Source of the DNA: Spodoptera frugiperda
Lineage: Eukaryota; Arthropoda; Insecta; Lepidoptera; Noctuidae
NCBI RefSeq assembly: GCF_023101765.2
Contig: NC_064227.1
Coordinates: forward strand, 1,116,001 to 1,180,000
DNA: 64,000 bases
Reading direction: 5' to 3'
The position numbers and the translations under genes are program-made. Under the pieces are notes generated by a model, which did no database searches, was not told where the DNA came from, and saw only the letters and a list, made by a program, of their open reading frames with translations. This document shows, one piece after another, positions 56,233 to 64,000 of this stretch (its first letter is position 1; every line of letters begins with the position of its first letter).

Positions 56233-56609
56233 TGATTTTTGGAAAAAAATTAGGTACTAGTATTTAGGTACCTACAAGAAAATCTCTACCTATATGTATT
56301 TTGAACAAAAAAAGGTCTTATTCTAGCTATTAACTAAATTCATACAACATCTTTAACTAAGCCAATAAGTAGATATATATATTAATTAATTATCCCATAC
56401 ATAGCATACATATTTACTATAATAATCTTAGAAGCTTCACTTAATAATATTCCATAATATATTATCTATTATACATATATTACGTAATGAACCGTAAAAT
56501 CCCATTGATACACACTATAATACTGTTAAAATAGATCAGGGTGGGTAGCGTATGTTGAGTGTGGACTTGGGGCAAAAACGTCGTCGGTATACTAAAAATT
56601 TTGGTTGAA

Positions 56610-56661
56610 ATATAGAACCGAATTTAATACGCTGTCAAACGTATTAAATTCGGTTCTATAT
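56610..56661. repeat. Perfect 22-bp inverted repeat with 8-nt loop
   Basis: ATATAGAACCGAATTTAATA with CG (56610-56631) is followed by CTGTCAAA and the exact reverse complement (56640-56661). It lies just inside the left terminal repeat of the candidate transposon and may be part of its subterminal structure. Confidence 0.9.
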
Positions 56662-56725
56662 AACTTTTTATATAAGTAATTAAGTGCAAAGGAGCAGACG
56701 GATGGTAAGCGATCAGTATCATCCT

Positions 56726-56795
56726 TTTTTTAAGGGGGAAAATTTTCCAATGACTTCCCATGTTCTCACCCCGCCTTGGGGTGAGAACACGCAAC
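56726..56795 (-). mobile_element. Family B SINE fragment fused to a perfect hairpin
   Basis: TTTTTTTAAGGGGGAAAATT, TTCCAATGACTTCCCATG is a reverse 3' end of family B. The sequence then becomes TGTTCTCACCCC (56761-56772), loop GCCTT, GGGGTGAGAACA (56778-56789), a perfect 12-bp stem not seen in other copies. Confidence 0.6.
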
Positions 56796-57476
56796 ACCAA
56801 TGGAGTTACAAGTGCATTGACAGTCTTTTAGGAGAAATATGTTCCTTTCTTGAAGGTTTGAATATAGGTAACGCTTCGGAAACACCACGGATGACAATTT
56901 ATTTCATAGTTTTATTGTGAGGGGCAAGCTTCGTGAAAAACACACAGCTATTGCCTACCAACCATCATTGTATAAGTATTAATGATTGAGAGGAAACTGT
57001 AAAACAGTGAAAGAAATATGAAGAATTATAGAAACCACCACCATTTTTTTTCCTCTACAAAAAGCATGAACTAAGGCAATAAAGTTTTCTTCAGTTTTGA
57101 CAAAATTAGAAAGAAACAAAACACTTTATTTTTCTTCTACAACTTTATTTACTTACTTAAACGTTTAGATAGATCTACTTGTGTATAGGATATCATTGTC
57201 ATAAATCTAATATTAATTATTAAAACGTCAAATAATTTGTCCCAAGTCCACACTCATCCCAGCCACCCCTAACATTATACTACATAGGTAAAATCAATTT
57301 GTCAATGTGTATCCCGCGTGCATTAGTCTGACATGTTCCGTAATGACTGGCTCTAATTAATATCAGATATATTGGCTTTGTAGTGTAATACACTACCTTT
57401 GTCATGTTGCTTCACTTGTGTTTCATATTGAAGATCAAATCAAAGCAAATAATTTATTCGCAAAAACGCAACGCAA

Positions 57477-57657
57477 CGTCACGCCTTTTATCCCTGAAGT
57501 GGTAGGCAGAGGTGCACATTACGGCAATAATGCCGCTATAAAATGTACACCCACTTTTCACCATTTGTGTTATAAGTCCCATGTAATAGGGGTGAGCCTA
57601 TTGCCATATACTGGGCACAGTTCCAGACTCCGTGTTACTACTGAGAAATTTTCGAAA
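57477..57657 (-). mobile_element. Family D repeat, reverse
   Basis: GTCACGCCTTTTATCCCTGA, GCAGAGGTGCACATTACGGC, ATGTACACCCACTTTTCACC, CCCATGTAATAGGGGTGAGC and CTGGGCACAGTTCCAGACTC lack the tRNA-like head. The 106-codon frame is not a gene. Confidence 0.8.
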
Positions 57658-57899
57658 AACCGAAAAATGCCCAGACCAACGAGGCATTCACAAAAACAAT
57701 TGTGTACAATACACACATACACAGGTGCATATATATAGGATAATATACATTATAGATAAAGTTGCACTTAAGACATGTTTACCACTCGACATGAGCAAGG
57801 AAATTTCAAGTTACAAGTTAAATTATACATGATAAAACTTTAGATATATCGATATTTACCTAGTTAAGTATTTCATACTTAGTCTGATCCATTGATGCT

Positions 57900-58080
57900 T
57901 CACGGTTAACGAAAAATCAACGGATGACGTAAAAATCTTACATCGCACATGTGAATAAATATGGACAGAAAATTGCAACTAACAACAGTTGAGCAAAAAC
58001 ATGCCAGACACGATCACCTCGCCTGGTCAGAGGATCCTCATTTTTTCTTAAAGAACTTTACTCACTGTCCCCTACACTCA
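57900..58080 (+). repeat. Family G repeat, copy 3
   Basis: ATCAACGGATGACGTAAAAA, GTGAATAAATATGGACAGAA, CAACTAACAACAGTTGAGCA, ACGATCACCTCGCCTGGTCA and AAAGAACTTTACTCACTGTC match copies 1 and 2. Confidence 0.7.
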
Positions 58081-58359
58081 TTCTCATGTCTGTCAAATAT
58101 TTAGTCTAAGTCAGCTCTCACTACACCCGCGTGAAGAATAGAGGTGGTGCAACAATATATTGGAATGTATTCTACTCTACCGTTCATAGGTAACCTTACC
58201 TACATCAAGTTATGATATCGAACGAGTAATCTTATCACCTTGATATACCTATCCTTATCACTTGAGCGTAGCGATAACAGACGGGGGAAGGGGTAGGGGG
58301 AGTGGGGAGTTATGACGTCACAGGAGCACGTTCCAGAATATTAGAATTTGTATCATCCA

Positions 58360-58660
58360 CAGCCTATAAGTGGCTTCTACTTAGTAATGCATCTTCTTAC
58401 ACGGAAAAGGTTTGAGCATTAATCACTACGCTTGCTCAAGACGGATTGGCGATTTCAAAATTATAATTAGAAATTATAAGTGCAGGTTTCCTCGCGATGT
58501 TTTCCTTCACTGTTTGTTTAAAAGTGGTGTCTAAATAATCTTAGAAAGTAAGTACATGGAACTTGGAAGAACTCACATTGGTACTTGCCGTTGCTAAGTT
58601 CCGAATCCGCACCCTCATGCACGAGAAGCATCTTGATCATCCGGACCACCACATCATGTT
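58360..58660 (+). repeat. Family I repeat, copy 2
   Basis: GGAAAAGGTTTGAGCATTAA, GCGATGTTTTCCTTCACTGT, AGTGGTGTCTAAATAATCTT, TGCCGTTGCTAAGTTCCGAA and CCGGACCACCACATCATG follow the order of 8440-8745. Confidence 0.7.
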
Positions 58661-58994
58661 TTAAACTTAATCCTACTTATCACTGTGTTTCAATTATTCA
58701 ATAACTATTTAATTGAGGTGCTTATCTACACTACGAAACTGTGCATATTTGTTGATTTTGATGGCATCGGGGTCGATTTGATTGTAAAGATGAATGTCGA
58801 ATATGGCATCTAGTATACGATTCCTGATCGAGTAAAATAATAATTGTGATTAACCTATTCAATTATTGAATTAAAAAAAAAACAACTCAATAATCACAAC
58901 ATTACAAAAAGGAACACATAAAATACCAATAGAGTAATAAGAGTATTCAACATTATTTTTAAACACCAAAAAATAAATAACCCAACAAAAAATA

Positions 58995-59165
58995 AATTTC
59001 GCAACGCAAATCCAAAGATGGCGGCCGAAATCACCCCTCATAGAATAATTCGGTTCATCTGCACGTGCCGTACCGGCAGTGTGGCTACGGCAGTCGTGCG
59101 GGACGTCGCCGCGACACCACGACTAACGACACGATCACGCGACGACATCGGCTCGCGAATTTTTT
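58995..59165 (+). promoter_or_regulatory. CpG-rich islet, possible alternative promoter
   Basis: The islet holds CCAAAGATGGCGGCCG (PHO/YY1 type), CACGTGCCG, GCAGTCGTGCGGGACGTCGC and repeated CG-containing words (CGCGACGACATCGGCTCGCG), then returns abruptly to AT-rich DNA. No properly spaced Inr/DPE pair and no clear donor could be found, so the promoter call is weaker than at 14.5 and 62.8 kb. Confidence 0.35.
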
Positions 59166-59169
59166 ATCT

Positions 59170-59976
59170 TTATAGCTTGTAAAACACATTTTTCGTGCGC
59201 TATATAAATACTTTTTGGTGTGTCTTTTGTATAATCTGTGACTAAATTTGACAAGTCTATGTTGACAGTGTTATTAAAATTTGAATTTTGAATTTGGAAT
59301 TTGGAATTTCGAAGTGGTTTTGTGTTTGTGATTATTTAAAAAAAGAATAGGTTGGTTACTGTAATCTTGATTGTGCTTGTAAGATTGTGTGATGATTTTT
59401 GTTTTGCAACAAACATAATAATATGATACCAACCCTACATAAAAACAAAAAAACGCAAGAAATAAATAAATACTCGTACAAACAAATGACAGTAAACCTT
59501 GCTGTATAAAAAATCTACACTAATTAAAAGTACCTAAACATAAAAAAATATTTAGCAAAATTTCGGGTCCTTAAAAAAACTATTTTTAGGTATATGTAGG
59601 TATTCTTTATTTCAATTTACGTCAACAACGACAACAAAAACATATTCCTTTATACACTTTGCGAACGTACTTAGTACCTCTAGTGCTTCTAACGTCTACT
59701 GCCTAAAATTATACGAACAATTACTATCGTTCACACTGTAAATTCTATTTCAAAGCAGCCCAACATTATATACAGGTTATGTAAAACAATACGCCATGTA
59801 ATGCCGACACCGCACTGTATCAGCACTGTATCAGTGTACGTTACATATCCGATGACTGTCCAGTGTCCACGCCCCGTGTGAATGTAACACTGTGGACTGT
59901 ATCAGATAGTTTAAATATAACATAACATAATCTAATGTGCCATGTAATAGAGAGATTGTTATGTTATATAGGGTAA
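59170..59976. other. AT-rich stretch after the 59-kb islet
   Basis: No gene, and no repeat shared in this window. The short direct repeat GCACTGTATCAGCACTGTATCAGTG begins near 59811. Confidence 0.45.
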
Positions 59977-60112
59977 GATCCGGAGCTGCGGATTACCTAG
60001 CGGGGTTACCGAGGTTTCGGCTCAAAAAGCAGGAGTAGGAACGGGGTGGTTTTTAGTCAGCAAGAGTCTGACACTCCCTCACGCCTCACTCAAGGCGGCG
60101 AAGATGGCCTGG
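59977..60112 (+). mobile_element. Family B SINE, 3' end lost
   Basis: GATCCGGAGCTGCGGATTAC, GGGGTTACCGAGGTTTCGGC, AGCAGGAGTAGGAACGGGGT, AGTCAGCAAGAGTCTGACAC and CTCAAGGCGGCGAAGATGGC are present. The TTGGATGATTTTCCCC-A tail is missing. Confidence 0.85.
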
Positions 60113-60625
60113 AAAAGATGCTTTCCACTAGCATATTCGGACCACAAAATGCATTGTATATATTGGTTCCGAAGTGGCTTTACGATGTCACAATTATTTT
60201 AGTGTATTGATCAGTTTCAGATAATTGTGTCTGTATTGAATACGTAAATTACATTAGGCCTCATCTACTACTAGAGAGTCAAGAGATCACTGACCCTATT
60301 CAGTGGTTCAGACACTTTGTGATGCAAAGATAATTTAGGCCGTCGCGTCGGCATCCGTAACTGATTCACAATAGTATCAATTTGATAACGAATGACTAAA
60401 CTCTGTAAGTCCTAAAGTTTTCTCAATAAATTGGGACCTTGTGCAAAGGTTTTAAAATTGAATGTCGGTGGTTTCAGTTTAAAGTACAGTTTTACCATTA
60501 ATTTGGCACAACTTACCATCAGGTGACCCGTCTGCTCGTTTGCCTCCTATTACATAAAAAACAACTAGCTGGTTGTAAGTCCTGGACACATCCTAGATGG
60601 CTGCCAGCTCTCAGCTAGCAGCAGT

Positions 60626-60766
60626 CCGGAGCTGCGTAGCATGTTACCGGGGCTCCGGCTCAAAGCAAGAGAAGGAATGGGGTGGTCTGAAACTCTCTCT
60701 CTCTCTCTCTTCTCACCCTAGGTGGGAGAAGTCACCTTGGATGTTTTCCCAACCTCAAAACAAAGA
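60626..60766 (+). mobile_element. Family B SINE with 13-bp TSD and internal (TC)n expansion
   Basis: It is flanked by AGCTAGCAGCAGT at 60613-60625 and 60767-60779. The body runs CCGGAGCTGCGTAGCATGTT, GGCTCCGGCTCAAAGCAAG, AGAAGGAATGGGGTGG. The AGTCAGTAAGAGTCTGAC block is shortened, and a run of about ten TC units (60693-60711) stands where CTCCCTCTCGCC is expected. The A-tail is short (CCTCAAAACAAAGA). Confidence 0.9.
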
Positions 60767-61456
60767 AGCTAGCAGCAGTAGACTAAATAATATATCAATA
60801 ATTTACATCAATACTTTGATATTCTCTTACATTTAATTATTCAAAAAATAATTATAATAAATCACTTACCTACAGAATTCCGACTAAATAACTTAATGCA
60901 AGATTATAACGATATTTTACGAAATTAATTCCTAAACTAAGACAAATCTAGGTCAAAGATCATGAACAAGAAATATAATTTACATAATCTTGTCATAATC
61001 ATTAATTTCACATACAATCATATTTAACTTTGATGGTTCAGAGAATGTCAGTAGGACAGGGAATCTCAGATTCAATTGCTGATTCATCGTCTTTGTATCG
61101 ATCGTTTATGTATGTATTATGGTTTTTAGAATTCTGAAATGATATTTAAAAAGTCCAAAAATTCAACATAAGTAATTTCAGACCACGGCGTCTAAAATTC
61201 AGATATTGTTCTGTGCGTTGATAGATTACTGTGTCAGTCAGTCAATTTTTGTGTTGAGTTGTTACTTGAGTTTTAAATATTTAGACGAATAAACATAGTA
61301 ATCCATACCTAAGTAAATCTCAAATTCTGGTCGATGTATGGCAATTACATACCCAATAGTTTCACTCCATATCACACATGAGACTCATATCACAACTGGT
61401 GATAAGTCTTTGACTGCCAATAGAAAACTGTTGAAGGCAAATCCTCCGCTAACGTC

Positions 61457-61470
61457 GGTCACCGGTGACC
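61457..61470. promoter_or_regulatory. Perfect palindrome GGTCACCGGTGACC
   Basis: The 14-bp palindrome consists of two GGTCA half-sites, inverted with a CCGG spacer. GGTCA is the core half-site of many nuclear receptors, but the 4-bp inverted spacing is not a standard ecdysone-response element. It may be incidental. Confidence 0.25.
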
Positions 61471-61536
61471 ACCACGGCGTTCAGTGTGTGTTAATCGTTT
61501 CGGGGATTAAAAGCGTAATCCAACAATGATTAAGTA

Positions 61537-61694
61537 CTGATCCGGAGCTGCGGAATACCTAGCGGGTTTACCGGGGCTCCGGCTCGAAAAGCAGGAGAAG
61601 GAACGGGGTGGTTTTTAGTCAGTAAGAGTCTGACACTCCCTCTCGCCTCACCCAAGGCGGGAGAAGTCATTGGATGATTTCCCCCTCAAAAAAA
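61537..61694 (+). mobile_element. Family B SINE, 14-bp TSD
   Basis: ACAATGATTAAGTA at 61523-61536 is repeated at 61695-61708. The body runs CTGATCCGGAGCTGCGGAAT, ACCTAGCGGGTTTACCGGGG, AAGCAGGAGAAGGAACGGGG, AGTCAGTAAGAGTCTGACAC, CGCCTCACCCAAGGCGGGAG, AAGTCATTGGATGATTTCCC and CCTC with an A-tail. It starts at the GATCCGG part, unlike the longer copy at 44365. Confidence 0.95.
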
Positions 61695-62040
61695 ACAATG
61701 ATTAAGTAATTAATTAAAAATCCACCAACACCAATGATTTGCATACTCGATAGGTATCAAATTAAAAAAAGTGAATAAAACAATCCCACGGAATAACATA
61801 ACAAGAAAACCGATCTCTTGTCACAATCGATCGATCGCTTATGTTCACCCACCGTAAAATATACCTCAAAATCGAGACTAAGTTATCTGTACTCGATTGT
61901 CCGGCAATCGATTGAGACGTGTTTTAATCGAGTTATAAATGATTTTGTTTGTTTTAAGTAATTATCGATTACGGGATTTCGAAAGTGTTGTGTAAAAAAT
62001 TTGGTGATAGTGTTGCCTATATCAAGTGATTATCTAATTG

Positions 62041-62155
62041 TCATACTTAGAGACATTTAATGGTTACTTAACCCAGTCCTTAGCAATTGTTTTCGGAACA
62101 AAATCGTTACTAAGGAATAGTTTAAGTAATTATTAAGTGTCTCTGAGTGTGGCAG
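62041..62155. mobile_element. Family J foldback element, copy 2 (inverted relative to copy 1)
   Basis: GGTTACTTAACCCAGTCCTT and AGCAATTGTTTTCGGAACAA are followed by the inverted arm ATCGTTACTAAGGAATAGTT and end GTCTCTGAGTGTGGCAG. The arms pair with each other and with copy 1. Confidence 0.8.
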
Positions 62156-62659
62156 TAAGTGTGATTTGCGTCAACGCTTGCAAATTCTCAATTAAGTACG
62201 ACTTTTAGACAAAAAGATGACAAAAACGCCCAGAAGTCACGGCACCTACCTAAGAATAGAGAAAGATTAAAGAAAAAAAACCTTGGAAATTAATTTACGC
62301 TTTTCCCAAAAACTAAGAACGGTTTGTGAGCAAAAAGAAAAGAAAATCTCCTAGAAAGTAGGTACTTGAAGTACCTACAGAGAAAAATAACCAAAAAATC
62401 TTCAGCTCAAGCTTTCGCCAAAGTACACAAAACAATACACGAACGGAGCGCGTTAATTGCGACTTCCTCGAAATAATCGTTAGCTTATTAAAAATCTTCC
62501 TTCTCGTGAGAAAAACGTCTTCATAGTACCTCACCTGCCTCAATTGAACCGGAAAACCAGTGATCAAACACCGGAAAATCGTACAAATCGTCGAAAAACC
62601 GGCGAAATTACTCCAAACGAATCGTTATTACTGACCAATCACGATTACGATTTTCATGC

Positions 62660-62870
62660 CGCTTTCACGGTGACCACTCTAGTTCGGATTTTTTTTCGAA
62701 AATCATTAGGGCATTGAAATTAACCAAGTAGTTTCGACAAATAGGTATTTTTTTTTTTCACGTTTTCCGGTGAATTTTTTTCTGTAGGTATATTTTTTTC
62801 TTTTTTTTCTTAAATCTGCGAGGGGCAATCAGTCGTTACGATCTCAGTTTTATGTTTAGTCGAATTTTGA
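62660..62870 (+). promoter_or_regulatory. Candidate alternative core promoter (Inr plus DPE)
   Basis: TCAGTC at 62829-62834 matches the arthropod initiator TCAKTY with its A at 62831. AGTCG begins at 62858, exactly +28, and fits the looser DPE consensus RGWYV. A second TCAGTTT lies at 62844. Upstream are CCAATCACGATT near 62635 and a GGTGACC motif at 62668. No TATA box is placed correctly. The site is about 450 bp upstream of the donor at 63285. Motif spacing is observed; function is inferred. Confidence 0.4.
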
Positions 62871-63285
62871 TCGCTTTGCCGATGGTCTAATTACAAGCGC
62901 AATCAAGATTGATCTTAATTAAAATCATTAAATTGCAGTGTCCTCCTTAAAAGACTATTGAATCCAAGAAAATTCTAACAAAGTGATGAAGTGAAAAACG
63001 CAAAAAAAGTGTAACCTAAAATTAAAAATATGAAAAATCCGAACAGACTTAAAACATAACCAAAAAAACATGGCAAGATTTGTGTCAATGTGAAAAGGGA
63101 AAAAGGACTTTATAGTGTGTTCTTTTAGAGTTTAAAATTAAAAAGTAGTGTTGTGCCGTAAGTGGTCAAACTGGAGGGCCAGGGTAAAGCTACTTTTGCG
63201 GCCCTGTTTGGGCTGAGGGCCGGCGGCGGCGTGGACCTCTCCGCCGCTTACAGATACAACCAGAATATGATGGAATATTACACAT
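62831..63285 (+). CDS. Alternative first exon with short coding end (ATG at 63267)
   Basis: A leader with several short upstream frames (for example a 7-codon frame starting near 63069) leads to a GC-rich stretch and then ATGATG at 63267. The coding part is M-M-E-Y-Y-T plus one base before a consensus donor, ACAT|GTAAGT. It leaves phase 1, the same phase as the 47-kb and 48-kb exons, which fits splicing to a shared downstream acceptor. The frame is also open upstream to the TAA near 63153 (…GQGKATFAALFGLRAGGGVD…) but has no ATG there, so that part is leader, non-AUG-initiated, or coincidence. An alternative reading uses CGCCGCTTACAG at 63252 as an acceptor for a 33-nt internal exon. Confidence 0.5.
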
Positions 63286-63894
63286 GTAAGTTGCATTTTT
63301 AACTGTAAAAGTTATAATATTAAGCGTAATCTAAAATGAATTCTGTGTAGGGTTAATTTAAAGAAGAAATTTGGGTTTTTCTAGTGCTGTTGATATAAAA
63401 TGTTTGGAAGGAAATATGTAACTTGGTTTGCAGACATTAACGATTTACAGAATATTACAAATTTACAAAGCTTGCAGAATTTTTCTTTAAGGTTTTTTGT
63501 CCTAGTAAATTTCTGCAAATATTAAGTAGGTACTTAAAGATTAAATTCTACGTGGTTTCATATTCGATTTAAGACAAAAACTTATTTTAATCATATGAGA
63601 GAATTATTGCAAATTGTTACTTTTAGGTAACTTCTGAAGATTAATTGGATAGCAAAGATATCATGCGTGTTTTAACATAATAGTGACTTCACTATGAACA
63701 TTCTGATGTCAGAATAGAGACACAAGAAAATAGAAAATTATTTCACCCCTATATCTTCAATCAGCGTTTAGCAAAATTAGTTAGCGTTTCGAAAACTGAT
63801 TGCAGTTTGTCCGTTATTACCTTTAGATGCTTATTGGTATGATCTCTTCTGCCAATCGTGGTTTATAAGATCCATAAAACACGTATTACTCTTG
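63286..63894 (+). other. Intron after the alternative first exon
   Basis: AT-rich sequence following the GTAAGT donor. No acceptor with a credible coding exon is seen before the window ends. Confidence 0.45.
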
Positions 63895-64000
63895 AAAAGG
63901 CCGACAATGCACCTGTAACTCCTCTGGTGTTTCGGGTGTCCATGGGTGGCGCTAATCGCTTACCATCAAGTGATCTGTCTCCTACTCCATAAAAAACCTA
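63895..64000 (-). mobile_element. Family A repeat, 5' part, reverse, reaching the window end
   Basis: AAAAGGCCGACAATGCACCT, GTAACTCCTCTGGTGTTTCG, GGTGTCCATGGGTGGCGCTA and GCTTACCATCAAGTGATCTG are the reverse 5' part. The 3' part is absent at its left end, so the copy is truncated. Confidence 0.8.

Larger units (their letters stand above)
56515..57272. mobile_element. Candidate ~0.75-kb non-autonomous DNA transposon
   Basis: GAGTGTGGACTTGGGGCAAA at 56557-56576 is inverted at 57236-57255 as TTTGTCCCAAGTCCACACTC, 19 of 20 bases matching. Similarity continues outward with gaps (AGGGTGGGTAG versus AGGGGTGGCTGGG in reverse; TATAATACTGTTA versus TATAATGTTA). The inside holds a perfect hairpin and a family B fragment but no transposase. 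The superfamily is unknown; CAGGG(G)TGG-like ends hint at hAT, but no 8-bp target duplication was found. Confidence 0.5.

Overview
The window is about 64 kb of AT-rich eukaryotic DNA from a lepidopteran, most likely a noctuid-type moth. The evidence is the dense set of short interspersed repeats of kinds I associate with that group: a poly-A SINE with hallmark GATCCGGAGCTGCGG, tRNA-derived SINEs with GGTTCGATTCCCGC B boxes, RTE-like tails ending in TAATATTAGT, and many small inverted-repeat elements. The species call is an inference from memory of these families, not a search. There are no bacterial features, CRISPR arrays, rRNA or functional tRNA genes.

The window reads as the 5' part of one large, intron-rich plus-strand gene that I could not identify. 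The model has: (1) a GC-rich non-coding first exon near 14521-14754, with an Inr-like CATTT, a DPE-type GGACGTG exactly at +28, and a CAG|GTACGT donor; (2) a first coding exon at 47233-47742, with a good acceptor, a short uORF, the start ATG at 47565 and two competing phase-1 donors; (3) a 42-nt exon at 48288-48329 that joins in frame and leaves phase 1; (4) a second alternative first exon ending at 63285, preceded by an Inr/DPE pair near 62831 and also leaving phase 1. The two coding starts (47565 and 63267) would give different N-termini on a common product encoded beyond the window. The intron from 14755 to 47232 is about 32 kb.

The rest is intron or intergenic DNA filled with repeats. Family A is a ~280-bp repeat ending in GCCGAAGCATG, with about 13 copies. 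Family B is the poly-A SINE, with about 15 copies, four of them keeping 13-14-bp target-site duplications. Family C is a tRNA-derived SINE, family D a second tRNA-headed repeat, family E an RTE-like LINE tail and family F a CATAGC-type MITE; families G to K are smaller. Most short open frames in the window are chance frames or lie inside repeats.

Scattered through the AT-rich background are short unique GC-rich islets with NRF1/EWG-like TGCGC-n-GCGCA motifs, seven perfect TGACGTCA palindromes and several PHO/YY1-like GCCGCCATTTTGG motifs. These are the best candidates for cis-regulatory DNA of the large gene. I found no convincing new biological system. The most useful leads are the alternative-promoter architecture, the tandemly duplicated splice donor at 48.3-48.5 kb, the islets, the triplicated 85-bp cassette at 21.6-22.7 kb and several precise inverted-repeat structures.
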